Source: Hoeflea sp. (lineage in GTDB: Bacteria > Pseudomonadota > Alphaproteobacteria > Rhizobiales > Rhizobiaceae). Taken from it: a stretch of 64,000 nt of DNA. Below are positions 1-9,168 of the stretch, piece after piece. Location: positions 310,001-374,000 of the forward strand of contig NZ_NVXQ01000001.1 in assembly GCF_002733955.1 (NCBI RefSeq), written 5' to 3'. The notes beneath the pieces were generated by a model. It was not told the DNA's origin, made no database searches, and worked only from the letters and a program-made list of their open reading frames with translations. A program made the position numbers and the translations under genes. Within the stretch, counting starts at the first letter, position 1. Every line of letters begins with the position of its first letter.

Positions 1-1126
1 GGGCCGCCGCTATGGCACCATCGAGGATTTCCGCAATTTCATCAAGCTGGCGCAATCGAGCCCCTGGCTGCACCATTCCGGCGGCACGATCTGCGAGCCG
101 GTGGACGTTCCGGTCAACAAGCGCCATCTCGACATGGTCTATGCGCACCTGAAATATTCGGACCGCTGTTTCATGGGCTCGGTCACGGCGGAAAGCCGCG
201 CCGAGGACAACATCGAAATGGCCCGGATCGTCTTCGGTCGCGATTTCGTCGACCAGAACTGCGTCATTCTCGGCAATGTCAATGTCAACTCGCCGCTGGT
301 CTGGGACGGCACCATGACCAATGTGCTGCGCGCCTATGCCCGCGCCAACCAGGCGGCCGTCGTCGTGCCGTTCATTCTCGGCGGCGCCATGGGGCCGGTA
401 ACCAGTGCCGGCGCCATCGCCCAGTCACTGGCCGAAACCATGGCCGGTTGTGCGCTGACCCAGCTCGAACGCAAGGGCGCGCCGGTGATCTTCGGCAATT
501 TCCTCTCGTCAATGTCGCTCAGGTCAGGCTCGCCGACCTTCGGAACGCCCGAACCCGCCATCGGTTCGATGGTCATCGGGCAGCTGGCGCGACGGCTGAA
601 CCTGCCGCTGCGCTGTGCCGGAAACTTCTCCAATTCCAAGCTCCCCGACGCGCAGGCGATGAATGAAGGCACCATGTCGATGCTCTCGGCGGTCCATTGC
701 GGCGCAAACTTCATCCTGCATTCCGCAGGCTTTCTCGATGGGCTGCTGTCGATGTCCTACGAGAAATTCGTCATGGATGCCGATTTCTGTGGCGCGCTGC
801 ACTCCTATCTCGCCGGCGTCGTCGTCGACGACAATTCGCTGGCGCTGGATGCGTTTAAAGAAGTCGGCGTTGGCAAGCATTTCCTCGGTTGCGCACACAC
901 GATGGAGAACTACCAGACGGCGTTCTGGGACACAGCCGTCGCCGACAACGAGCCGTTCGAGAAATGGGATACGGCGGGCCGGACCGACGCCGCCATGCGG
1001 GCCAATGCGCGCTGGAAACAGACCCTTGCCGAGTATCAAGCGCCGCCGCTGGATGTCGCGACAGACGAGGCGCTTGTCGACTTCGTTGACCGGACCAAGG
1101 CCGATCTGGCCGATGCTTGGTACTGA
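1..1126 (+). CDS. MttB-family trimethylamine/betaine-type corrinoid methyltransferase, C-terminal part
   Basis: The reading frame is open from the window edge (phase starting at base 2) to the TGA at 1124-1126, so the 5' part lies outside and about 375 codons remain. The protein has features of the MttB (COG5598) superfamily: the run GGAMGPVTSAGAIAQ, the motif SPTFGTPEPA, and a closing region of alternating helices typical of the TIM barrel. These enzymes move a methyl group from a quaternary or tertiary amine (trimethylamine, glycine betaine, carnitine in various relatives) to a corrinoid protein. There is no in-frame amber codon in the visible part, so it is the non-pyrrolysine type; substrate cannot be told from sequence. 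The corrinoid partner would be outside the window. The carnitine/betaine genes at the other end of the window make a betaine-like substrate plausible. Confidence 0.85.
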   Translation, partial: GRRYGTIEDFRNFIKLAQSSPWLHHSGGTICEPVDVPVNKRHLDMVYAHLKYSDRCFMGSVTAESRAEDNIEMARIVFGRDFVDQNCVILGNVNVNSPLVWDGTMTNVLRAYARANQAAVVVPFILGGAMGPVTSAGAIAQSLAETMAGCALTQLERKGAPVIFGNFLSSMSLRSGSPTFGTPEPAIGSMVIGQLARRLNLPLRCAGNFSNSKLPDAQAMNEGTMSMLSAVHCGANFILHSAGFLDGLLSMSYEKFVMDADFCGALHSYLAGVVVDDNSLALDAFKEVGVGKHFLGCAHTMENYQTAFWDTAVADNEPFEKWDTAGRTDAAMRANARWKQTLAEYQAPPLDVATDEALVDFVDRTKADLADAWY

Positions 1127-1194
1127 AAATACGGAATTTGCTACGGGCATCAGAACGCTATGATGTGGTCATCGTGTCTCCCAGACGGCAGTAT

Positions 1195-1224
1195 TTGACA
1201 AAGATTGCCATTGATCGCTAGGCT
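1195..1224 (+). promoter_or_regulatory. Predicted sigma-70 promoter of parDE
   Basis: TTGACA (1195-1200), an 18-base spacer and TAGGCT (1219-1224) lie 20 bases upstream of the parD ATG. The -35 box is a perfect consensus match; the -10 is moderate. ParD would be expected to bind here, but no obvious operator palindrome is visible. Confidence 0.55.
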
Positions 1225-1243
1225 GTTCCGAAGGAGACCGTCA

Positions 1244-1495
1244 ATGGCCACCATGAACGTATCCCTGCCGGATCCGATGAAGGAATGGGTTGAATCGCGT
1301 GCGCGGACGGGCCGCTATGCCAACGCCAGCGATTATGTCCGTGATCTGATCCGCAAGGACCAGGAGCGCACCGACAAGATTGCTGCCATGCAGCGCCTCG
1401 TTGATGAGGGGCTGGAAAGTGGGACTGGCGATAAGACGAGAGACAGCCTGTTTCAGGAAGCGCGGGCGCGGGTTGACGCTGTGACCGGGGACTGA
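1244..1495 (+). CDS. parD: ParD-type ribbon-helix-helix antitoxin
   Basis: An 83-residue protein beginning MATMNVSLPDPMKEWVE, the typical ParD/CopG N-terminal beta strand and helix, followed by ASDYVRDLIRKDQER. The N-terminal half would form the ribbon-helix-helix dimer that binds the operon promoter and the acidic C-terminal tail would wrap the toxin. ATG 1244 is chosen because AAGGAG lies at 1231-1236; an upstream in-frame TTG-type start at 1205 would extend into the promoter. The toxin gene starts 2 bases after the stop. Inferred role: neutralises ParE and represses the operon. Confidence 0.9.
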   Translation: MATMNVSLPDPMKEWVESRARTGRYANASDYVRDLIRKDQERTDKIAAMQRLVDEGLESGTGDKTRDSLFQEARARVDAVTGD

Positions 1496-1497
1496 CA

Positions 1498-1785
1498 GTG
1501 GGTTTCCGGCTCACCGTGCAGGCCGAGAAAGATATTGTCGACATTGCCGAAACCAGCCTCAGGCTCTTTGGTGAAGCTCAGGCATGGAGCTACCATAGCC
1601 AATTGTTCGATCTCTTCGACCTGATCGCGGCCAATCCGCAAATGGCCCGCGAGCGGGATGAGATATCACCACCGGTCAGGATCCATCCGTTCAAGGCGCA
1701 TCTGATCGTCCACACGCTATCCGAGACGGGAGATGTTCTTATCATCCGCATCCGGCACAGCCATGAAGACTGGATGGAGGAGTGA
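1498..1785 (+). CDS. parE: ParE-family toxin (RelE/ParE superfamily)
   Basis: A 95-residue protein that reads from a GTG start directly after parD. It has the ParE pattern: an N-terminal strand (FRLTVQAEKDIVDIAE), a helical hairpin with the aromatic FDLFDLIAANPQ segment, and a C-terminal sheet ending VLIIRIRHSHEDWMEE, which matches the usual ParE ending with a conserved arginine and a tryptophan. Known ParE toxins poison DNA gyrase; some relatives act otherwise, and the target here is inferred. The gene ends 28 bases before the convergent beta-galactosidase gene. A complete, intact toxin-antitoxin pair. Confidence 0.9.
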   Translation: MGFRLTVQAEKDIVDIAETSLRLFGEAQAWSYHSQLFDLFDLIAANPQMARERDEISPPVRIHPFKAHLIVHTLSETGDVLIIRIRHSHEDWMEE

Positions 1786-1813
1786 CGGACACTGCATTCA
1801 CGCGCTATCCCTC

Positions 1814-3781
1814 TCACGCATCCTCCACTGCTGTGACCGCAACACCAGACGGCGCAAGCACGAGGTCGCCCAGCAGGGGCGTCCCTTTCCAGCCAAGAGT
1901 ACTCAGGTCAAAAGCCTCCGCACCATAATTGATCGCGAAGACGTGACGCCCATGCCGGCGCAGGCGAACACCTTCCGGGAGGTCCTTCGTGATCAGTCCT
2001 GCCTTTGTTGCCAACTCTCCCGCGATCGTCTTCAGCAGCGGTTGATCGGGCCAGCCGCCTAGATAGGTGACGTTGCCTTGGGCAACCACCGCCGGGACGC
2101 CGTCTTCCGCTGTCAGCAGCGTCTCGGCACCTTCTCCGGGTTCGAGATATTCGCGCCAGAACTGGAAGGCGCCAGCTTCCGTCACCGCAACGGGTGTATC
2201 GGCACGCAAGGTTTCGATGCGGCTCACACGCAGCGCCAGGATGTCTGCCGGCAGGGCCGGGGGCAGGGAGGCGGGAATGGCGAAATCAGCCGTCTTCGAC
2301 CCCGAGCGCGGCCCGATCAGCACTTGCCCTTCGCATTCGCGGATCCCCGTCACCAGATCCTCTGTCCAGGCAAACAGTCCGGGAATGACCACCAGGCCAT
2401 ATCCATCGAGCTGCGGCGCGCTGGCCGGGACGATGTCCACCGACAGCCCGAGTTGCCGCAGGCACCGGTAGAAATCGAACACCAGCCGGAAATAATCGAA
2501 TTCGCGGCCCTGCGGCTGGATCTCCCAGGCCCAGGCGGACGGGTAATCGATGACGATCGCCACATCGGCCTTGCCGGGCAGCGCATCAAGCTCAGCATCC
2601 AGCTTGCTGAGCTCCGAGGCCACCTGCGCCGCTTCCCCAAAACCTTCGGCCTCGGTCGAATCCGGCCGCAACAGGCCGGCATGCATCTGTTCCTGTGCAA
2701 ACGGCGCCTGCCGCCAGCGGAAATAGCTCACGGTTTCGGCGCCATGGGCAAAGGCCTCCCAGCTCCACAGCCGCACCATGCCGTCGCGCGGCGCCGGGTT
2801 GTGCGGCGCCCAGTTCACCGGCCCGGGCTGCTGCTCCATGATCCACCAGCGCCCCTTCGAGGTGGCGCGATAGATGTCGTGGTGGAAGGCCTGAAAGTCG
2901 GGGTCACCGGCGCGCGCAAACTGCCGCTTCCATTCGTCGCCCTGGTCCGACCGGTCCTCGAGAAATCCGAGCGGGTAGGAATCCCAGCTCGAGATGTCGA
3001 GATCGGCACCGAGACGGAAATAGTCGAATGCCAGCGTCCGGCCCATGAAATTGTGGATCACGTCACGGCCAGGCGAATGCGCCCGGATGATGTCGGCCTG
3101 CGCCTTGTTGAAGCGCACCACCATGTCCGAGGCGAAGCGCCGAAAATCCATCACATGCGATGGATTGGCTTCCGTCACGGTCAGGTTCGGCAGCTCGATC
3201 TCGCTGAAATCGGCAATCTCCATCGACCAGAAGACGTTGCCCCAGGCGCGATTGAGCGCGTCCGGCGACTGGTATTTCCGTTGCAGCCAGGCCTGGAAAC
3301 CGCTGCGTGCGGCGGGCGAGTAGGACAGGGTGGTGTTATGGCAGTCATACTCATTGTCGGTCTGCCAGGCGGTGACGCCCGGATGCTCGCCAAAGGCCTT
3401 TGCCAGCGCCAGGGTGATGCGCTTGCTTTCTTCCAGATAGCCGTCATGGGAGAAATCATAATGCCGGCGTGAGCCGAACTTGCGCACCATGCCGTCGGCA
3501 CCCACGGGCAGCATGTCCGGCATTTCGTCGACCAGCCATTTCGGCGGTGTCGCGGTCGGTGTGCCCAGAACCACTTTCAGGCCCGCCGCATGCAGCGTGT
3601 CGATGGCGCGTGCCAGCCAGTCGAAATCATAAGCGCCGCGTTTTGGTTCCAGCCGTGACCACGCGAATTCGCCGATGCGGACATGGGTGAGCCCGAGCCC
3701 GGCCATTCGCGCGGCGTCATCGGCCCACTGCGTCTCGGGCCAGTGTTCGGGATAATAGCAAACGCCGAGCGTACGGTTCAT
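1814..3781 (-). CDS. GH42 beta-galactosidase
   Basis: A 655-residue protein starting MNRTLGVCYYPEHWPE, the hallmark N-terminus of glycoside hydrolase family 42. The acid/base glutamate is E144 in TDNEYDCH, and the nucleophile is E316 in WWIMEQQPGPVNW. Domain order is the TIM barrel (about 1-385), the trimerisation domain and a short C-terminal beta domain; length is normal. No signal peptide, so it is cytoplasmic and cleaves imported beta-galactosides. ATG 3781 is preferred; an in-frame TTG three codons upstream is possible. It is the last gene of the minus-strand galactoside operon, 21 bases after the lactonase gene. The galactose released would feed the dehydrogenase and aldolase genes upstream. 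Confidence 0.93.
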   Translation of the reverse strand: MNRTLGVCYYPEHWPETQWADDAARMAGLGLTHVRIGEFAWSRLEPKRGAYDFDWLARAIDTLHAAGLKVVLGTPTATPPKWLVDEMPDMLPVGADGMVRKFGSRRHYDFSHDGYLEESKRITLALAKAFGEHPGVTAWQTDNEYDCHNTTLSYSPAARSGFQAWLQRKYQSPDALNRAWGNVFWSMEIADFSEIELPNLTVTEANPSHVMDFRRFASDMVVRFNKAQADIIRAHSPGRDVIHNFMGRTLAFDYFRLGADLDISSWDSYPLGFLEDRSDQGDEWKRQFARAGDPDFQAFHHDIYRATSKGRWWIMEQQPGPVNWAPHNPAPRDGMVRLWSWEAFAHGAETVSYFRWRQAPFAQEQMHAGLLRPDSTEAEGFGEAAQVASELSKLDAELDALPGKADVAIVIDYPSAWAWEIQPQGREFDYFRLVFDFYRCLRQLGLSVDIVPASAPQLDGYGLVVIPGLFAWTEDLVTGIRECEGQVLIGPRSGSKTADFAIPASLPPALPADILALRVSRIETLRADTPVAVTEAGAFQFWREYLEPGEGAETLLTAEDGVPAVVAQGNVTYLGGWPDQPLLKTIAGELATKAGLITKDLPEGVRLRRHGRHVFAINYGAEAFDLSTLGWKGTPLLGDLVLAPSGVAVTAVEDA

Positions 3782-3802
3782 GTCAGGCAAGGTCCCAGAA
3801 TG

Positions 3803-4693
3803 TCAAAGTATGTAATCGGGCTCGAACCGGCCCTTGACCGGCTGGTCGAGCTGGAAGGTGGAGCCAGCACCCGTATCAGCTGCAAGCTGCTCGGCCGACA
3901 GGCCCTCGCGTGCCGACGTCACGATCATCCGGTCGGCATTTTCGCCGACGAATGCCGGGCAGGTGGTCTGGCCCGCAGGCACCTGCAACGACCTGATGCG
4001 TGTGCCGTCAGGCGCGTAGCCATCGATGCAGCCGCCGCCCCAGCGGGCGTTCCAGATGGTGCCGTCCGCATCGCACACCGCACCATCAATTCCGCCGTCA
4101 CCGCCACGATGATCGTAAAAAACTTCTGGCGATCCTGTGGGCAGCCCTGTCGCGGCGTCGATTGCCACCCGCATCAACCGGCCGCCCATCGTGTCGGTGA
4201 AATAGGCGAGCGCCCCGTCCGGCGAAAAGCAGATCGCGTTCGGAATGCTGATATCCGGGAACAGCCTGGTCACCACACCGCGCGCCACATGGTAGATCGC
4301 GCCGGCATGTTTCTCGGCATTCTTGCCCATGGTACCGACCCACAAGGCGCCGCTCTGGTGAACGCGTCCGTCATTGGAGCGCGTCACCTCATTATCCGCC
4401 TCGATCGGGGTGACGAGTTCCAGCTCACCGGTCGCGACATGGCGCAGATGCAGCCCGGTCTCGGTGGCAATGATCTGGTGTGCGTCGTCGACCCGCGCAA
4501 GAACGCTGCCCATCACCGGCAGGTCATGCACCGTGACGTCGTCCGATGCGAGCTTGTACGCGATCAGCTTGTGGCCGACGATGTCGAACCACCAGGCAGT
4601 GCCGGTATGCGGATCATAGGTTGGGCCTTCGCCAAGCATGCAGGCCGGCGCGTCGAGCTTGCGGCCTGAAAACTGTGCCGTGTCGCTGCTCAT
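3803..4693 (-). CDS. SMP-30/gluconolactonase/LRE family lactonase, probably sugar-1,4-lactonase
   Basis: A 296-residue six-bladed beta-propeller of the SMP-30 family. Visible family motifs are MLGEGPTYDP (the metal-binding glutamate of EGP), the strand WVGTMG, SIPNAICFSPDG (the N of PNG-like) and the late DGAVCDADGTIWNARWGG (metal aspartate). Members hydrolyse aldonolactones with a divalent metal. In this operon the expected role is hydrolysis of galactono-lactone, made by the SDR dehydrogenase, to galactonate; that assignment is by context. Its ATG overlaps the stop of the KDPGal aldolase gene by 4 bases (ATGA), showing translational coupling. Confidence 0.88.
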   Translation of the reverse strand: MSSDTAQFSGRKLDAPACMLGEGPTYDPHTGTAWWFDIVGHKLIAYKLASDDVTVHDLPVMGSVLARVDDAHQIIATETGLHLRHVATGELELVTPIEADNEVTRSNDGRVHQSGALWVGTMGKNAEKHAGAIYHVARGVVTRLFPDISIPNAICFSPDGALAYFTDTMGGRLMRVAIDAATGLPTGSPEVFYDHRGGDGGIDGAVCDADGTIWNARWGGGCIDGYAPDGTRIRSLQVPAGQTTCPAFVGENADRMIVTSAREGLSAEQLAADTGAGSTFQLDQPVKGRFEPDYIL

Positions 4694-5328
4694 AGCCCGT
4701 CCTCGCTCAGCGCATCGAAGGCTGCGATGGCGGCAGTTCCCCGGCGCGCAACCTCGTCCGCCGCCATCCCCGCCTTGTAGAGGCTCGAGCCGAGCCCGAA
4801 GGTACGAATGCCCACCTTGGCATAGGCTGCGAAATCCCCGTTGGCCACGCCGCCGACCGCGCCCACCGGGACATCTCTGGGCAGGACTGCCCTGATGGCG
4901 TTGATGCCGGAAGGACCAAGAACGCTTGCGGGAAAGAACTTGAGCGCCGATGCGCCCGCCGCGCAGGCCGCAAGCGCTTCGGTCGGCGTGAACACACCCG
5001 GCATCGTCACCATGCCGTGCGATGCGGCCTGGGCAATGACCTCTCGTTCAACATTGGGGCTGACCATCAGTCGCCCGCCGACGCTGTTGAGCCTGTCGAC
5101 GTCCTCGAAGCTCAACACGGTGCCCGCGCCAATCAACACCTCTTTCGGCGCACGCTTGGCAGCGATCTCGATCGAGCGGAACGGGTCGGGCGAATTAAGC
5201 GGGATCTCGATCGCCGTGAACCCGGCCTCGATCAGCCCGTCAATGATATCGGCGGTCTCTTCAGGCTTGATGCCGCGCAGGATCGCCACAAGGCTGCGCT
5301 TCATCGCTGGAAATTTGATCCGTATCAT
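4690..5328 (-). CDS. dgoA: 2-dehydro-3-deoxy-6-phosphogalactonate aldolase
   Basis: A 212-residue class I aldolase of the KDPG/KHG/KDPGal family. It carries AILRGIKPEE near the N-terminus, the catalytic glutamate E41 in AIEIPLNSP, GAGTVL (67-72) and the Schiff-base lysine K130 in ALKFFPA. The segment EIPLNSPDP is the pattern of DgoA rather than Eda. It splits KDPGal into pyruvate and glyceraldehyde 3-phosphate, the last step of the De Ley-Doudoroff galactose route. The gene overlaps both neighbours by 4 bases. The first ATG is used; an internal ATG eight codons later is a less likely alternative. Confidence 0.93.
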   Translation of the reverse strand: MIRIKFPAMKRSLVAILRGIKPEETADIIDGLIEAGFTAIEIPLNSPDPFRSIEIAAKRAPKEVLIGAGTVLSFEDVDRLNSVGGRLMVSPNVEREVIAQAASHGMVTMPGVFTPTEALAACAAGASALKFFPASVLGPSGINAIRAVLPRDVPVGAVGGVANGDFAAYAKVGIRTFGLGSSLYKAGMAADEVARRGTAAIAAFDALSEDGL

Positions 5329-6257
5329 GCGTGTTTTCGATCTCCGCAGGTGTTGGAAAAATGCTGCCAGGATTCCATCAGGCCGCGCCGCACGGCCACA
5401 TCGGCATCAATGTCGCGCACCTTGACGCCGCAGGCCAGCAGGGCCGCATGGTAAAGCCGTTGCAGCGCACCGCTGGCGACCAAGCCGATCTGCTCGCCGC
5501 CGCGCACACCGGCGCCGGCAAACTCCGCGCCGATCAGCAGACCGGAAAGCCGCGCCCGGTTTTCGTCTGCGGGATGATTGTACAGCAATTGCCCGGCCCG
5601 GATCGAAAATAGATGGTGCGTGGTTTTCTCCGGCCGCGCCCAGCCGTCGCGCACGCCGGTCAGGAAGGCCGGATCGTTGGCGTCAACCTTTCCCTCGCCG
5701 TCTGTGGAATGCATCAGGATTGTTTTACCGGAGAGCACTGAGAACAGCTCGCCGGTCATGAAGGTTTCGAACCCTGTCACGCTCGCGCCCTTCATGCTCA
5801 CCCATTTCGAGTGGGTGCCCGGCATGCAGTAACGCTCGCCGCCGGGCATTTCCAGATGCGCGCCAAGCAACTGCGTTTCCTCGCCGCGCATCACGTCCGG
5901 CTCGCTTTCCGACCGCACGGCGAGGCCGGGAATGATGATTATCTGCCGCGCGGTGTCTGGCACAATCGTGGCGCGGGCGCCGATGGTGGTGACATCGGCG
6001 GGCGTGTCGATATAGCCGGCCTCGACCCAGCCCTGCCGCGATCCGGCCATGCCGCAGATCACCACCGGCAGGGTGGCAGTGGCCGACAACGCCTGCAGGT
6101 GATTTTCCAGTACGGTCTCGAATCCACGCTCCACCACCTCGCTCATGCCTTCCTGGCTGCGGTGCTCGGCCAGCACGGTTCCGTCGCGTGACAACAGCCA
6201 CAGGCGGAAACTTGTCGTGCCCCAGTCGACAGCCACGAGTGCGGGGGAGGTCGTCAC
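5325..6257 (-). CDS. dgoK: 2-dehydro-3-deoxygalactonokinase
   Basis: A 310-residue kinase of the DgoK family (ASKHA fold). It starts with the phosphate-1 motif VAVDWGTTSFRLWLL, then QEGMSEV, VVICGMAGSRQGW, the long MPGTHSKWV segment with the catalytic region, and a C-terminal IGLVASGALQRLY. It phosphorylates 2-keto-3-deoxygalactonate to KDPGal for DgoA. The start is taken at GTG 6257, which overlaps the TGA of the SDR gene by 4 bases (GTGA); the longer open frame to 6329 would overlap the SDR gene by more than 70 bases and gives a non-homologous N-terminus. Coupled downstream to dgoA by ATGA. Confidence 0.92.
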   Translation of the reverse strand: MTTSPALVAVDWGTTSFRLWLLSRDGTVLAEHRSQEGMSEVVERGFETVLENHLQALSATATLPVVICGMAGSRQGWVEAGYIDTPADVTTIGARATIVPDTARQIIIIPGLAVRSESEPDVMRGEETQLLGAHLEMPGGERYCMPGTHSKWVSMKGASVTGFETFMTGELFSVLSGKTILMHSTDGEGKVDANDPAFLTGVRDGWARPEKTTHHLFSIRAGQLLYNHPADENRARLSGLLIGAEFAGAGVRGGEQIGLVASGALQRLYHAALLACGVKVRDIDADVAVRRGLMESWQHFSNTCGDRKHA

Positions 6258-7024
6258 ATCATCCCTCCATCGGCAATCAGAACCTGCGCGGTGATCATCG
6301 CAGATGCCTTGGAGGCCAGGAAAAGGCACGGTCCGACCATGTCTTCAGGCTCGATCGGCCGCTTCAGGCATTGCCGGTCGACCATCGCCGCAAGCCCTTC
6401 CTCGGTAACCCACAGCTTCTTCTGTCGCTCCGTTATCACCCAGCCCGGCGCAATGGCATTGACCCTTATGCCGTCGGGGCCAAGCCGTCCGGCAAGCCCC
6501 TTGGTCAGGCCGACAATACCGGCCTTGGCAGCGGTGTAGGACGGCATCGCGCCGATGTTGAGCATGTAGGAGGTAGAGGTGAAATTGACGATTGCGCCAC
6601 CGCCTGCAGCGATCATGCCAGGCGCGACGGCCTGTGCGGCAAACGCCACCGGCTTCAGATTGACCGCCTGATTGTCATCCCAGTAGGCCTCGCTCATCTC
6701 GAGCAATTCGTGCCGGTCATCAAGCGCCGCATTGTTGACCAGCACCGTGGCTGCGCCATGCGCATCTTGTGCCGTCTCGACCGCCTGCCGGATCGCATCC
6801 ACACTGGTCAGGTCGGCATGGAGGAACAGCGGTGCATGGCGGCTGCCCTGTGCCAGCCGTGCAGCAAGATCGCGGCTCTGGCCTTCGGCGATGTCGATGA
6901 AGGCGACCTTGGCGCCCTGAGCGGCGAAGCCTTCGGTCAGCGCCGCACCGATGCCGGTGCCGCCGCCGGTGATCAGAACCGCCACGTCTTCCAGGTCGGG
7001 AAATGTCGCTGTCTTCTCAGTCAT
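6254..7024 (-). CDS. SDR-family dehydrogenase, probable D-galactose 1-dehydrogenase
   Basis: A 256-residue classical short-chain dehydrogenase. The cofactor motif TGGGTGIG lies near residue 20, NNAA at about 91, and the catalytic triad is the serine of FTSTS with SYTAAKAG (Tyr-X3-Lys). The C-terminus is the usual IADGGMM. Placed between alpha-galactosidase and DgoK, the likely reaction is oxidation of D-galactose to galactono-lactone with NAD(P), as known for SDR galactose dehydrogenases of rhizobia. The substrate is inferred from context only. The start overlaps the end of the alpha-galactosidase gene by 8 bases. Confidence 0.85.
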   Translation of the reverse strand: MTEKTATFPDLEDVAVLITGGGTGIGAALTEGFAAQGAKVAFIDIAEGQSRDLAARLAQGSRHAPLFLHADLTSVDAIRQAVETAQDAHGAATVLVNNAALDDRHELLEMSEAYWDDNQAVNLKPVAFAAQAVAPGMIAAGGGAIVNFTSTSYMLNIGAMPSYTAAKAGIVGLTKGLAGRLGPDGIRVNAIAPGWVITERQKKLWVTEEGLAAMVDRQCLKRPIEPEDMVGPCLFLASKASAMITAQVLIADGGMM

Positions 7025-9167
7025 CGGTTTCCTCCCGTATGAGTCGTCGTCCTTCCATCACGGTCATGGAGGCTGGAACTGCATTGGGCAAGCGGATCCC
7101 GTGTTCCATCAGAAACGCGCCTGACAGCCGCTGCGGCTCCGCATCCGGGCTTCTGACCATGCGGCGGTTGGCGAGTAGGCTGACATCTTCCGGGTTGACC
7201 AGACGAATCTCGTAAAGTGCTGCGGGGTCGAGACCAGCCACCCGCAGCGGCCGCTGGAAGATCTGCGACGAAGCGCCAGCCTGTCCGGCAAACAGGATAA
7301 ACCTGTCCGCATCAGCATCAACCGTCATTTCGGCAAACACGTCCACGTCGCCGCTCTCCAGCCGGTGCAGCGTGCCGGAAAACAGGAAAGCCCGGTTGTC
7401 CTTCCACCAGCTGGTGACCCGTCGCAGCGTCGTGCTTTCCTCTGGCGTGAGTTCGCGCGGGTCCATCTCGAAACCCATGTGCCGCTGTGCCGCCACCCAG
7501 GCCCGAAACGGCATCGACAGCACCCGACCCGAAGTATGGCAGTGACGCGGACCGACATGGGAGCCCTGAACTTCCGGTGCGATCCAGCGGCTGGCTTCGT
7601 GCTGCATCCTGAGCCGTTCCAGCGCGTCGTTGGAATCCGACAGCCACACCCGGCTTGCCAGTTCGAGCACGCCGAAATCGATGCGGCCGCCGCCCGAGGA
7701 GCAGCTTTCGAAATCGACGTCCGGGTGGGCGCGAACCAGGTCGCCGAGCAAGCTCATGAACCCGCGCGCCTGATCAGGACTGCCCCCGGTCAGCGGCCGG
7801 TTGTGATCCCATTTGACATAGTCGATGCTGTGCGAGGACAGGATTGCATCGATCTGGCCGAACAGATGTGTCCGGACCTCCGGATTGGCCATGTCGAGCA
7901 CATGCTGCTGGCGTCCGCTGGGCTGGTCGTCGGGACCGAGCATGTAATCCGGATGGGCGCGGAACAGGTCGCTGTCCTTGTTGACCATCTCGGGTTCGAA
8001 CCACAATCCGAAACGCATGCCCTCGCTGTGAACGTGCTCGATCAGCGGCGTCAGCCCGTCGGGGAATTTCGTCCGGTCGATCTCCCAGTCGCCCAGACTC
8101 GAAGTATCGTTGTTGCGGCCGCGAAACCAGCCATCATCGAGCACGAAGCGCTCGGCGCCGAGACCTGCGGCCAGCGTTGCGATGGTTTTCAGCTCTTCCA
8201 GATCATGGCGGAAATAGACCGCTTCCCAGCAATTGTAATGCACCGGCCGTGGCTCGCGCTGACGCCGGGCGTCAATCGGAGCCTGGATGGCGCGCAGGTG
8301 GCGATGGAAAGACTGGGCGACACCGTTGAGCCCCTCATCCGACCAGGATACCAGGAGTTCGGGCGAGGCAATCTCGCCGCGGGCCAGCCCGTCGTCGAGT
8401 ATACCGAACTGCAGCTGCCGCCGCCCGTCCGGAAGCTCCTCGGCCAGCATCCGGTGCCCGCCGCTCCAGGCCAGCGTGGCTGCCAGGCAAGCGCCAGTAT
8501 GTTCGCCGGTAGACGCGGTTGCAAGCGTGACGCCGGGAAAATGTGCGTGTCCGGTGCGGCCTTCGCGGCTCTCCCGCACATGCGCGCCGGTGCGCCACCC
8601 GGTTTCCTGCCGCCGGAATTCGCCACACCAGCGGCCGGAATGGTCGATGATCCGGCTCATGCCGGTGGGAGCGGGCAGGGCAGGTGCGGCCAGCCAGCTG
8701 CAGCTCCAGCCGTCGGGTATGGTCACACGCTGCGACAGCTTGAGGATGCCGGTGTGCGGATCGAGCGCGGCCGAGATGACGAGCTTGATGCCTTCGGGTT
8801 TGCCCCGGTCAAGCAAGGTGAACTGCACACCGTGCGCGCCGACAGCTTCGATCTTCACCAGCACCGCATTGGCGAGATAGTCGCTGCCATCCTCGCCCTG
8901 CAGCACCATGCCGGGGTGACCCTGCCAGCCAGTGATCGCCAGCGGGCACAAGGTCAGCGGCAGGAACGGATCGATCTGTCCCGCGCCGACATTCGGGATG
9001 GTGGCGAGTGCGAGAGCTGCGAGATCGTCGTCATCAGGCAGCACCCGGCCGAAATGGATCAGGCCGGGAACACCTCTATTGAAGCTGGCGAAGGCGGCCG
9101 TGCGACCGCCTCCATCAAGCCTGTACACATCGGTGACTGCGAAGTCTGGCGTATCCACGCGGGTCAT
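7017..9167 (-). CDS. GH36 alpha-galactosidase
   Basis: A 716-residue glycoside hydrolase family 36 enzyme. An N-terminal beta-sandwich (about 1-300) precedes the TIM barrel with FVLDDGWF (341-348), GLWFEPEMV (387-395), the nucleophile D454 in YVKWDHNRPL, ESCSSGGGRIDFG (487-499) and the acid/base D511 in WLSDSNDA. There is no signal peptide, so it acts on imported alpha-galactosides such as melibiose or raffinose in the cytoplasm. It follows the permease gene by 1 base and overlaps the SDR gene by 8. Length and motifs are complete. Confidence 0.94.
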   Translation of the reverse strand: MTRVDTPDFAVTDVYRLDGGGRTAAFASFNRGVPGLIHFGRVLPDDDDLAALALATIPNVGAGQIDPFLPLTLCPLAITGWQGHPGMVLQGEDGSDYLANAVLVKIEAVGAHGVQFTLLDRGKPEGIKLVISAALDPHTGILKLSQRVTIPDGWSCSWLAAPALPAPTGMSRIIDHSGRWCGEFRRQETGWRTGAHVRESREGRTGHAHFPGVTLATASTGEHTGACLAATLAWSGGHRMLAEELPDGRRQLQFGILDDGLARGEIASPELLVSWSDEGLNGVAQSFHRHLRAIQAPIDARRQREPRPVHYNCWEAVYFRHDLEELKTIATLAAGLGAERFVLDDGWFRGRNNDTSSLGDWEIDRTKFPDGLTPLIEHVHSEGMRFGLWFEPEMVNKDSDLFRAHPDYMLGPDDQPSGRQQHVLDMANPEVRTHLFGQIDAILSSHSIDYVKWDHNRPLTGGSPDQARGFMSLLGDLVRAHPDVDFESCSSGGGRIDFGVLELASRVWLSDSNDALERLRMQHEASRWIAPEVQGSHVGPRHCHTSGRVLSMPFRAWVAAQRHMGFEMDPRELTPEESTTLRRVTSWWKDNRAFLFSGTLHRLESGDVDVFAEMTVDADADRFILFAGQAGASSQIFQRPLRVAGLDPAALYEIRLVNPEDVSLLANRRMVRSPDAEPQRLSGAFLMEHGIRLPNAVPASMTVMEGRRLIREETDD

Positions 9168-9168
9168 T

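Noticed and set aside
1-1126. Possibility that the MttB gene encodes a pyrrolysine protein
   Set aside because: No in-frame TAG exists in the visible part and the organism type lacks the pyrrolysine system; it is the common non-Pyl branch.
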